From NCBI GenBank assembly GCA_949825045.1, contig OX463815.1, positions 15,369,231-15,433,230 on the forward strand: a DNA stretch of 64,000 nt, read 5' to 3'. A model generated the notes under the pieces. That model ran no database searches. It was not told the DNA's origin and saw only the letters and a program-made list of their open reading frames with translations. Below are positions 43,801 through 56,200 of this stretch, one piece after another. The DNA is from Argyresthia goedartella (Eukaryota; Arthropoda; Insecta; Lepidoptera; Argyresthiidae). Each line of letters begins with the position of its first letter. Position 1 is the first letter of the stretch. A program made the position numbers and the translations under genes.

Positions 43801-44081
43801 AAAAAAAAAATGTCGCACACAAAAAACGTACTTTTGCGTAAAAAATGCCTACCAAAAATATTCACAACACAATTCAGAAAACGCCAATTTCATTCCGGAG
43901 ATCGTTCAACTTGCTTGGCGTGACGATTCGCAAGAGTGCCGCCAGACACTCAGGACACGTGCAGCTCGATGACAAAAAGTGTTAGAACAGTGCTAAAACA
44001 ATCGCGCGATATCAAGCCGTTCACAGGTTCAAGTCACAAGAGCATCTATTTTGGGGCGATTGTCACCGTCGGGCAGTTTGT

Positions 44082-44281
44082 TCACCACTGCGGGTTGGGA
44101 GCGTAGGGCGCGGGCGGCGCGCCGGGCTGCGGGGCGGGCGGGGCGGGCGGGTACCCGGCGTAGTACCCGGGAGCGGGCGCGGGCGGGCCCGCAGCGCCCG
44201 GGTACCCGGCGTGCGGATGTGCGTGCGCCTGCGCATGCGAGTAGTACGGCGCGCCCGGGTAACCGTAGCCCATGCCGTAAC
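44082..44281 (-). CDS. ARIP4: ARIP4 exon i (last coding exon)
   Basis: 200 bases, acceptor ctgtgcgtAG. Encodes [20 protein letters not shown] and then a Pro/Ala/Gly/Tyr-rich end [11 protein letters not shown] followed by TGA (44,084-44,082). It is very GC-rich on both strands, so reverse frames are also open. Confidence 0.88.
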
Positions 44282-47200
44282 CTACGCACAGGAATATTAT
44301 GTTAAACAATAGTAAATTGTTATACATGGGAGATAAGTCATAAATTACACCCGAGATATTTAAGCGCACGATCTAGGAAAGCGAGCGAAGTTATGGTTCG
44401 AGCTTGAGAGGGTGCAATGCACTTTTCATCACTAATGCGAGGAAATATTTTTATCGTTAAAAGTATATTTCCAAATGTTTTCAACTAAACAGTGTGATCG
44501 TTTTAAAAACAAAACCAATTTAGAGTGTCACACTTAAACTGAAGACGCACAGCACCTATTAGGAACATTTTTAACAGATATAAACAACGAAAGGAGCCTC
44601 AGTCCGATTTTACCTATTTACCTATTTATTTACTAATAACTTATTTACCTCCTTATGGAAAGAAGTCGCATTTACCTCCCGCTTATCGAGTAAAATATAA
44701 CTTGTTTTCAGAGCATTAGTGATGAAAAGTAGTAATCACCGCGCTTAATGTAGGAAGTAGAAAAGAGGATACGAGAAATAGAGAGCATGAGTGAAAGTTA
44801 TAAATATAATTTACGTTAGATCGAGTCCTAAAAATCTGTATATCGTACCTGGAGGATATCCAAATGCAGGATCGTGGGAAGGATTCGCAGCGGGAGGGTA
44901 CTGTCCCGGCCCCAGCATCGGCGGAGGTCCCTTGGTGGGGTCCATGCTGCCCAACACGCCAGACGGGCCTCCGGGACCCATTTCCATAGACGAGTGGTTT
45001 ACTAAATGTTCCTGCGAGTGGGACATCAAAGGGTCGTGCATGGCGGGAAGATGGCTCATCAACCGGGGGCTTAGACCCATCGGAGCTACCGGCAGCGTGT
45101 TGTGTAGAGGCGACTCATTATCTCGATGTTTCTGGGCAGAGTCCGGGCCTAGTAGGCTGGACACGCTATGCGACATGGAGGTGGAGGCCGGTCGCTCGCT
45201 GCCTCTGCGGTCCTCGGTGACCTCCACTTTGGTGGGGGGTTTCTTCCTCCGCGCCTTGGTGATCGGTTTGTCTTCGGTGGGTGAGTACGATTGGGTAATA
45301 TTATCTAAGTGCTTGCGGAACGGCGCGGCTTCACTGTTGAGCGCACTGGCCGTCTTTTCCAGTTGAGTGAGCGACGACTCGGCTGGTCGGCTGACCATCC
45401 GTTGGTGTCTGTAGTTTTTCAACAGGTTTATTTTTCCTTTTGGCGAGGTGGAGTCCATCATTGTGTCACTTTGCGGCGACTTGCTTTGATCTGACATAGA
45501 TTTGTCGTCGTTGGTCTTATTGTCGAATGCATCTTCGGAAGGTAATTTCTCGTCCGTGGTGAGAACAATTGGCTCGGAATTTCTGTCTTCTTTCGTGCTT
45601 TCATTTGAGTGAGACGGGACAAATACGGGTTCGCTCGACTTAGGTTTGTCGGAACTGTTTTCGTCAGCGGACTGCCCAGCCTTAGGTTTGTCGTTGGGGG
45701 TTTTATCTTCCTCTTCGCTGTCTAAAATGTGAGTGTCGTCTTCAGAATCTCCGTCTATTTTGTTTGTGGCGTTGGACTCGCTGTTGTCGTTGTCAGATTT
45801 TTTGGTGATTTTTGTTATGCTGACGGAGCCCGGGAGGTTGGGTCTCATCAGTCTATTTTGTGGCAATGCAGACAGTTTTCGAGCATTGTAGGCTCTCATA
45901 TCTGCGCCGGTGAGTTTGGTCCTCATTTCGGAGGGTCTCTGGCCGATGGATATGGGTCTGACTACTCTGTTCTGCGACATCAAGTTGGGTCTCGTCACGA
46001 TGCGCTGTAGGCCGGGCCTGGGGCCTGTTTTGGAGGTGATGGTGATGGCGGAGTTGTTTTTAAGTGATCCTGGTATACTGGTTGTGGATGGTCTGCTGCC
46101 TAACACTGAAAATCAAAAATAAGCATTGTAGATAAGACTCATAAATAATGTGTTAACAAACTAGATAACAAACAAGATAGATTTTAGTTTACTAATTACC
46201 TTTCTTGCCAACGCCGTCCTTGTTGTCGGCAGCCTTTTGCCCCAGCCCCTTGAGCGAGGTCTTGATGGCAATGATCTTGCCCGACTCGAGCTGCATGTAG
46301 ATGCCCTTTGGAGACTTGAGCACCATGACGCGCTGGCCCGCCTTCAGCACGATGTTCGTCTTCTCCGCTGAGTTGGTCGGAATCACCACGTCTGTCGGAG
46401 CGCAAAATTTAGGTACCGCGTCTAGGTTCTTATTTGGGTTTTAGTCGCTAAAGTGTTCGCTGTAGTCGCGTTGGCTATTGGATTAATAAACTAAACATTT
46501 TTAGGGTTCCGTACCCGAAGAGTGCCAAGCAGGGCCCTATTACTAAGACCCCTCTGTCCGTCTGTCCGTCCGTCCGTCACTGGGCTCTACCGGTTCAACC
46601 CAAATAGGTAGAGCTGAAATTTTCACAGAGGGTTTATTTCTATTGCCGCTATAACAACAAATAGTGAAAAATACGGGTTTTTAAGAATTAAAACTAGTAC
46701 ACATACAAGAGATTTTTTGTATGGACTTTTTCTTAGCATATTATTTTGTTTATCGGTGACCTAAACTGCACTCTCCCGATCTTAACGGAAAATATCTTTA
46801 ACTGCGGCTATTGAGTTTTGAGCTTAGTTATTTATTGTTATACGATAAATAATTGCCCACTCGAAATATATAACTAATTTTAAGTTATTGAACATATTTT
46901 ATTTCTGTAAATAAGTTACTCAAATTCTATCCACTTCCGGTTTCAATGAGAAGAGTTTCGTTATCCTGAGTACATAGATCAATACTTACATACTACATAC
47001 ACAAAACTCTTTCAATGTTGCGATGTACGGCCTTTACCTAGTATCTAGTATTTAACATTTTATTATTAAAAATTAAGAAGGTATACTTGAAAAAAAGTGT
47101 ATGATGGTATGGACCCCTTCGTGTGCGGGTCTGACGCCCTACTCGTACTTGACTGGTATTTTTATGATATCAGTGACTGCTGGTATTGGCGGGTACGTGC

Positions 47201-50200
47201 TGCATAGTATAGGTATATAGGTATACTACGTATAGAGTGAGCGACCTACCCAGAGGCAGCGTCATCTCCTGCGCCGTCATGCCCTGGCGCCGCCACACGT
47301 CGGCGGGGATCCAGCGCGCGCCGTGCTGCATGGGGCGCACGGAGGCGACGGGACGCTGCACGATGCTGCCGTCGGCGGTGCGCACGGTGCGGTACGCGGT
47401 CGTCGGCTTCGGTGCCGCCGCCGCCTTCTTCTCTAGCTCGTATCTGCAAGTGACCACGCGTTATAGTCGGGCGCGTCAGATTAAGATTTGGATACCTTAC
47501 ACCTCGAGAACGTCAGGCTAAGATATGGTGAGTTAATGACATGCTGAAAAGTGTACACTTCAATTAATCTAACGATTTCAGCGTAACGGGAGGGACTGGG
47601 TGGGTCACAAAGTCTATGTATGTTCTAGTCTGACGCGCTCAAGTAAATCCCACTTGTATGAAACTTATTTTTTGTGCTCTAGATGGAAAGCTCAGATTTG
47701 GTAAAGTTACTAAACAGGGTATAAGATATCTCCCATATCTTAATTTGAGGCGCTCAGTTAGTCACGAAATCCCCTCTTGGCCTCTCCTACTATTATATTA
47801 TGTTGGGGTGCCACCCAAATCAATCACCGCATATAGGTGTTTATCCAGAAACTGGGCAACTCAGTGTCTCAGGCGCATATTATCCATAAAAATACAAATT
47901 ATTTTATATATTATAGTTCCATTCAAAAGCTTAATTGAACTGACAAATTTTACTGAGGACAGGTAGATGAGGTAAGTGTCTTTTGAATTTTGATCAATTT
48001 TTTTTGGAAAGTTCTTGAAAAACAGTTCCCTGGTATGTCTCTCGGACGGTTCTTCTGCTTTAAACTTGAATAACGTTTATCTGCATGAATTAATCAAATC
48101 ATTTGGATATCTGAGCAATATTACATGAATATTAATTAGGCCTGCTTATTTTTTTTGTCATTAAGTTTTGTTCCAGGGTATTCGGAGCTATGAGACTGAT
48201 ATGACTGAAAGACTGATAAACTGATAGTAAAACTGTATTGAAATACTGGTAAAAGTAGGATGATGTAGTGAGTAAATGAGAGTGAGAACGCGACGCTCGC
48301 TTGATGGATATAAACGAACTGACCTAAAATTTACGAAATTGCCAGAAGTGTAAAATTTACTCAATTTATATAAATGCTAATTCTGCTAATGTACGTGTTA
48401 GTTTGACATATTCCCGGGCGAGAAAAGTGGGGTTAGTAAAGATGGATTCTGATATGATACATGATGATAGAACAATTTATAGGTTATGACTAAAATTGTT
48501 TGTTTATAGCTAATGATTAAAATATTGTCACTTATTCTAATTTATTAAACATTGTTTTTTAAATAAAACGATTATAACATGGTAAAAACTAAGAATCTAC
48601 ATATACATCCGATATTTTAAAAACTATTCGATTCACTATTGGAGATGAACAAGTGTCTTTCATCAAAACTCGCCCACTTTGCTCGTTAGTAAAAAGGGTA
48701 CGTTTGCCTGGTCCAGAAACATGCGCACTTCTCTTAGTAAATTCACTAATTCACTACAATGTTCTGTGCACTGGTACACTTGTGGACGCTGCCGATGCGG
48801 ACGAGGCCGCCGGTGGCTCCGCTGCGGCCGCGGCGGGGGCGGCGGGGGCGGGCATGAGCCGGCAACTGAAGCGCCGCCAAGCCCACACCACGACGATGAC
48901 TGCTACCAGGGCGCTTCATAATGATGGATATCGCTGCACGAAACTCCGACTGCTAGAGGCTCGCTCTGTTTCATGATTTCAATATTTCTTTCGATATTTT
49001 GAAGCTCCTTCTGATTATATTTTGATTCGACTCTGTCCACGTTGGATGTCGATAGATCTGGTAATGATATATTGATAATATGATTTATCTGTGAAACTCT
49101 GGTAATTCGTTATATTGGAGCTCCCACTAGAAAGTGTCCCGGAGTGAGAATGTCGTCATCTGGACTCTCTGATAGGGGACACAATGGCCTTGAGTTGAGG
49201 CAGGCTTCAATTTGATAGAGTAACGTAGTAAACTCCTCGTAAGTTACCCTTTGCTCTCCCAGGACTCTCTTGAGATGGTACTTGAAGCTCTTGACAGCTG
49301 CTTCCCAAAGTCCTCCTGCAAATGGCCAGGTGGGAGCGTTGAAGTGCCAGGTGATGCCCATCTCATTGATGTCTTGAATAGTCTCAGGATTGATACTTTG
49401 AAGAATCATCTTGTACTCTGCCTTCAGGCTTCGAGAGGCGCCCACAAAGTTCGTCCCGTTATCGCTGTAGACGTGTCCTGGCTTTCCTCCTTCTGAACGC
49501 ATCTAGGAATGCTGTTGTGCTTCAATCCGAGACCAGTTTTAAATGAACACCTTTGGTGGCCAGACATACGAAGACTGCCACATAGCCTTTGCTCGTGCGT
49601 ATTCCCCTTCCTTTATTTGATTTGATACTGATATGGCCCGTGATATGGCCAGTGTTGGTGAAGGGCCGGAAAGGGATGACAAAGATTCTTTGAACTTGGA
49701 GTGGATCCCAGTTTTCCGTGTTGATCCCAAGATTTTCGATAGCATGGATAGAGGCATTCGTTAGAGGTGTCGAATAACCTCTTGAGCTCGAACGAAGTTT
49801 GTTTTTGGACGACGGGTTGATTGAGAAGCATCTCGATTTTTTTGGTAAACAACATCTGGGGGGGTTTAGGAATTATGATTTATGATGATATCATGATAAT
49901 ATTGAAGTTCAGTGGCCTCATGACGCAGCTGTGATGATGCCTTCGCAATTTGTTAATATTACTCAAGTATGTTATGTTCTTTTCAAGCACCATATTTCCT
50001 TCTTGATAAGGTTGAGTATCATAATAGACAACAAGGCGCCAACCGTCTCGAATTAAATTCATGTTATTAATACGATCCAAATACAGGGTACTGTTGTTTT
50101 GTAGCGGAGAAACACTGTATCTGTATTGCTAAAAACATGAAAAATAGGGCCATGAGTTCAGATGATAAGACTGATAATGTCTTTCTGATGCTTGATTTAG

Positions 50201-53200
50201 GATAAGGTTTTCGCTCTTCCTTCTGATTGACTGGTAGAATCGCAAGTTTGATAACTGGCCTTTTCATAAAGCCACTTTTAGTTTTCAGGGTTACAACTCT
50301 CACTTAACTATCTCCGCCGGGAAGCAGTTCTATGACACGGCTAAGGCACATTTTCCTGAGGGGAGGTTTTCGTCCTTGATTATTATTACCTCATTTAACT
50401 TGATATTAGGGTGTCTGAAGCCACTTGCTTCATGATGAGAGTTATGTTAAATATTAGTCACGCCAACGACTCCAGGTGCCAGTGCAGAGTGAGCGTGAAT
50501 TGAGGCATCCTTCTAGTTGGCTTAGGAGAGCGTGGTAAACTCTTCGTAAGCCAGGTTCTGATATGAGTGGGAACCTAGCATCTCAAATGACTTGAAGAAT
50601 GCCATTTTCATCTAATATAGGATTCGACTTAACTATTTGGCTTTTACAGCTGACTGCTTTACTTTCTGATAAATTGCTTACTTCGTCCAAAAATGTTTCC
50701 CGTTGGATGCTTTGTATTATTAACATATTTGCTCTTCTCAACTCTTGGTACTGTCAAATAATCTTGCTTTTCTTTCTTGCTTGTAAATCTTAGGACCCAT
50801 GCTAATATCCTTACTGCTTTATTTAACGAAGATTGCCTTTCCAATAACTGCTTTATAGTGTCGCTATCACTTAATCACTTGATATGTGAGTCACACTTGC
50901 TTGCTTGATTGGATTTGCCTTTTCATTAGTAGTGTATTTATATTTGACAACTTAACGAGACGTCTACAATAACCGTGATTTTAATTTAAATTCATATAAC
51001 ATCCTATTTTGAGCTACAAATAAGTACCTCAGTAAAATATTAGCAAAAATATTTTTTTGTCCAATTTATGGTGTAATTAAATTTTTCGCCAATCACATGA
51101 CGATGATAATAAAACGTCTTCATTTTGAGAGGAGTGAGGGTGACTTTGCTCACACGCCAAGAAACCTTGCGTTAGCTGTAACCGAGCCGCATCACTCACC
51201 CTCTCTGCGCCAGTCTCTTCTCTGCGCTGGACAGCTTCTTCTCCTTCCTGTCCACTAGCAGCGACTCGTGCTGGAACGGCTCCTTGCTGAGGTGCGCGCC
51301 GTGCTGCAGGATGATTCCCTGCATGATCACGTCGATGTACTTGTCCTTGTGCTCCGACAGGTCCTTTATCTCGGTCTCCTAAGGGAGAAAAGCTTTTATT
51401 TAGGTTCAAATGTCCCGGGCTCTGTTCGTCCGTCTAGCTATAATCATATCTTGCAATTAAAATATGACCCACTTCCCGGTTTCCAATTGAGCTAAAATTT
51501 TGCATGCATATGTAAATCCGATGACAATGTAATATTTCCGGATTTGCAGCTGATTTGATAATGGAGCAGGAAGGTAGCTATGGGAACTGTTTATTAAAAC
51601 GAGCAACTGCATCAAGTTTGGGCACGTTTGGATCGTCTTGACAAGTACTTTGGTCCTAGATGATATCCCGGGTCTGATGATGGAACCGGAAGGTGCCCAC
51701 GGAAACTCCTTAAGAGCCTTAACGCACCACGGCGCGCATCGAGTTTGGTTTTAAGCACGACGCTTACGAGCTCAAAAGTGTGTATCTATGCTGCGTGCGC
51801 GCATACCTGGGTGTGTGTGTGTTGGAGCGAGATTGATACACCGCGCTAACCTGTTGATACTTTTAATGACTATAGTCGATACGAACCATTAATTATTGGG
51901 TTTTAATTATATTACTATAATATCACACTCACATACACACATACATAGCGCCATGCCTTTTCCGATACGGGGAGAGGCACAATTGTGCCACATTTAGCCA
52001 GTTATTCATTACTCAATTTTGCGTCGGAAGAGGCTAGCCCATCACTGCAGCTATGAAAATTGAAGGATTCGTAACGATGTTTTCCATCACCGTTAGAATT
52101 GAACGTCCGCATTCGTATAATGTACGTTGTATTGTATTGTAAGAACATATTACTTATCTCAACATGATCAGTACCGGATTTGAACCGGCACATCCTATAG
52201 TTTGGCAATAAATAGTAGAAATTAAATAAAGTGGAACTATTTTTGAGTGCAACAAACTAACTATGAGTGTGTGTTTTATTCGGAAACCCCCAAAAAGTAA
52301 AACAAACTTTGTTGCTATGTTAAAGATAGTGGCGCCCTCGTAATGGTTTCTTCTATTTATTGCCAAGCTATAGGTAAGTAATGAATGGGCAAATTCACAA
52401 ATGTAAAATAGGTTTTAAAAAGTGTAAGTAATACATTTAAAAAAATGGGTATCTCTTTATTTCATTGAACGTGTTTTTCGGAGGTCAACTATTTCGCTTG
52501 TCCCGGGCAGCCCTTTGTTCTCTGGGATGGGCAACGGTTTACTTTGTTCTGACAATGGTCAAGGCGGCGACAGGGTTCGCCACTCGTCATGCCGAACCTC
52601 CCGGAAGGGCAAAAGCGGGCTTTGGACACCCGTTTTGCCACGTGGAATGTGCGTGGAGCGATGGATGAAAAGATTGATGAAGTGTGTGATATGATGGATA
52701 AAAAGAGAGTAGATGTGTGTTGTGTGAAGACTAAAAGAAAAGGGTCAGGAACAATAACCCATGGCCCTTTTACAGCCTACTGGTCTGGGGTTACACAGGC
52801 CGAGGTAGGATGTAAGGGGGTAGGGATTGTGCTCTCCCAACGTACGGCACAGTGTGTTAGTATGAGTGAGTATGAATGTGTAGTCCCAAGAATCCTCTAG
52901 GTCAGACTCAGGGTGGGGCTTATACGACTATTTGTAGTAGGCGTTTACGCCCCAGATATGGGTCTGACGCAGAGGGATCGAGAGGAGTATTGGGAAAATG
53001 TTCGAGAGGTATTAATGAAGTGCGATGCAAACGAGCGGATCATAATACTAGGGGATTTCAATGCATGGGTAGGAGTGAAGCGAGATGGTTATGATCAAGT
53101 GCTGGGTAAGTTTGGTGACGAAAAGGTCAACGAGAACGGCTTAGGTCTTCTTGAAGTGTGTCAGGAAAAGAATCTTTGTGTGACGAACACTTTTTGTCAC

Positions 53201-56200
53201 AAAAAGATTCACATTTATACTTGGCAGAGACAGCAAGTAAGGAGTATGATTGATTTTATAATTGTTGATGAAAGACTGAGAAACAACGTAGTCGACACGA
53301 GAGTATGGCGGGGAGCAAACCTAGGATCGGATCATTTTCTGGTGATAAGCCAGATAAATAGTCTGTTCAAACGATGGCGACATCACCATCAAATGCCGAC
53401 AACAGAGTTGGAACGTATAAAAGTAGAGACATTACGAGAAGAGTGTGTAAAAGTAGAATATAAGAAGAGACTGGCTGTACACTTTGAGAAGATTAATTTG
53501 AAAGGAGAGTGTGACCTTGACATAAAACAGTTTTGGTCAATAATAAAAATGGAGTGATAGAGTCTGCAAGAGAAGTATGTGGTGTGACCAAAAGGAAGAA
53601 AGGAAAAAGACCAGAACAAGCTGTCTGGTGGGATGATGAAGTAAGAAAGATGGTGGATGATAAGAAAAAGGCATGTACTTGTTAGCTACAAAAGCTAACA
53701 TGAGAGTAAATGGTGATAGAATAAATGAAGAAGATGTGGATAGAGCGATTGAGAAATATAGAGTGTTGAAAAGACTGGTGAAAGAATGTGTGACAACAAA
53801 TAAAGAACAGATAAAAGAGCGATGTGATGAAAGGTTTTCTGACAATTTCCGGGCCAACATCAAGATGTTTTGGAAATTGGTGAAGGATGCCCGAGGAAAG
53901 TCAGAAAAAACTAATTTTAATGTAATTAGAAGTGAAAATGGTGATGTTTTGAATGAGGAAGAAAAGGTTCTGGATCGATGGAAGGAATATTTTGAAAGTC
54001 TTTTCGAACGTGAGGGGACTGGACGTGTAGCTGCAAGCACATCCTCCTCACCCCTAGTTGATGCCGTACCCGCAGCTATCGCTGAGGGTACGACATTGAC
54101 TGAAGTTGAGTACGAAAGTGATAATATAAGCATGAAAGAAATAGTATGTGCGATGAAAAGTATGAAAACAGGTAAAGCGGCAGGGAATGATCGTTAGAGA
54201 AGCTGAGGGGAGCACATGGCGTCGTGGCTAATAAAATATTGATTGAACGAGTGATGAATAAACGGAGGAAAATATCTGGGATCTGCTTGTACGATGACTC
54301 CAGTGCATGCGTCACGATAAACGGTGCTTACACGGGCTGGTTTAACATCGAACGTGGTGTGAGACAGGGCTGTGTAGCATCGCCATGGCTGTTCAATCTG
54401 TTCATGGAAAGTTGTTTGAATGATTTGAAAGAGAGTGATTGTGGGATGCAAATGGGAGAGTTACTTATCAAGGGCCTCTTATACGCCGATGATCAAGTTA
54501 TTCTTGCGTCGTCGGTGGGTGAGCTGCAGGAAATGGTAACTCTCATGAACGAATCACTTAAGAAGAAGAGAATGAAAGTGAATGTCATTAAAACGAAGGT
54601 CATGGTTTTAGAAAAGGATGGAGAAGTAACTGAATGCGTGATTATGATTGATGATGAACAAATGGAACAAGTGAATGAGTTTATATACTTGGGTAGTATG
54701 TTTACAAGAGATGGGAAATGTGAGGGTGATATTGAAAGGAGATTGAGTGCGGGAAATAAAATTAATGGGGCGCTGCACTCCTTGATGAGTAGCCAAACGG
54801 TGTCCCAAAAGGCACGTTTGGCGATTCATAATGGAGTGTTGAGTCCGACATTGATGTATGGGAGCGAATGTTGGGTATGGCAGAAGAAGAATGAAAGCCG
54901 AATAAACGCTGTAGAAACGAGGTCTTTGAGGAGTATATGTGGAGTAACATTGAAAGATAGATTGAAGAATGAAGTTATAAGGGAACGCTGTGATTGAGAG
55001 AAGATATAGTTACAAGGATATAGAAAGACCAGCTTAGATGGTTTGGTCACGTTGAAAGGATGAATGAAATTAGATTAACGAAACAAATTTATCCAGCGGG
55101 TGTGAAAGGAGCCGTCGGGCGGGGACGCCCAAGAAGGTCCTATAAAGACCAAATCGGCGATTTGTTAGTGAAGGGGCAAATACGAAGTACCCGTAACCGG
55201 CGAGCTTGCATAAAGAGACTTATGAATGTTGAGGAAGCGAGAGATGTATGCCAGAATCGTAGCAGGTGGAGGTCTTTGGTCTCCACCTACCCCTCTTCCG
55301 GAAAATAGGCGTGAGCATATGTATGTATTTAACTATTTCGGGAAATAAGCATTTATTTTGAAACTGACTAATCGTTCTTCCATATATTTTTTCCAAAATT
55401 CATCATCTTTGACAATTTTTCGGTGTTCATTTTCAAATTTACTCCTTTCAATACTCCAAACTAATTAATTATTTTTTTGTTATATAAAAAATGTCATAAT
55501 AAATATTTTACTGAAATCAAAACTATTGATGACTGTTATTGTGATATAATGAATATTGATATCCAATACCATTGCAATATTCAAATCGATGATTTTTACA
55601 CATAGGTAAAAAGTAGCACAGGAATATTTTATCTGTGGTGACCTTTGCCTTATCCTTTACAATCCGCCATTATGAAAATAAAAAAATTTCGTTGTTCGGT
55701 TACTGTAAAAGTGGTGAAAGTATAATTCAAAGTATAGTTATTTCATTATTTTTAGAGCATTTTATTTCAATTTTCCACATAGTCGATGTGAAAAGTTGTA
55801 TGTGTCACTCAGGAGCAAAATTATTTTTATCATGGGCTTTAACGCTTGAATCCTTTGTTACGCTTAGGATTCTACTTCACTCTGGATTCAATGTACCGCC
55901 CTTGCCGTAAATACATCATTTTTCTCCCTTGGGACACAAATTACTATTTATACCATTCCTCCTCTAAAAAGCATATTATATTCACTGAAAACAGTGAATA
56001 AAAAGCTCTTTTACTCACTAATTTGGTGTTTGAATTGAGAACACATCAATATATTCAACATCTCAATGCTATACAACCTCCTTGCGAAAAAAATACTCGA
56101 TACAAATTCCTAGTGCAAAGAATACTATAGACATAAACAAACCCCTTGTGCAAATAACTTCTCGAGATTTGATTGGTCGACATTTTCCACAAGGAGTTTA

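Larger units (their letters stand above)
52470..55330 (+). mobile_element. RTE-like LINE (EN-RT), internally deleted
   Basis: Runs from an upstream UTR through the endonuclease, linker and RT to a 3' end with 'atgtatgtattt' tail near 55,318-55,330. It is inserted in the ARIP4 intron in antisense orientation. The palm N-terminal segment is deleted near 54,194-54,220 and several frame breaks are present, so it is inactive. Confidence 0.88.

Noticed and set aside
44051..44305. Arg/Ala-rich plus-strand frame
   Set aside because: Opposite strand of GC-rich ARIP4 exon i.
44791..46122. Plus-strand frames of 60-191 residues
   Set aside because: Opposite strand of ARIP4 exon h, which is supported by splice sites and phase.
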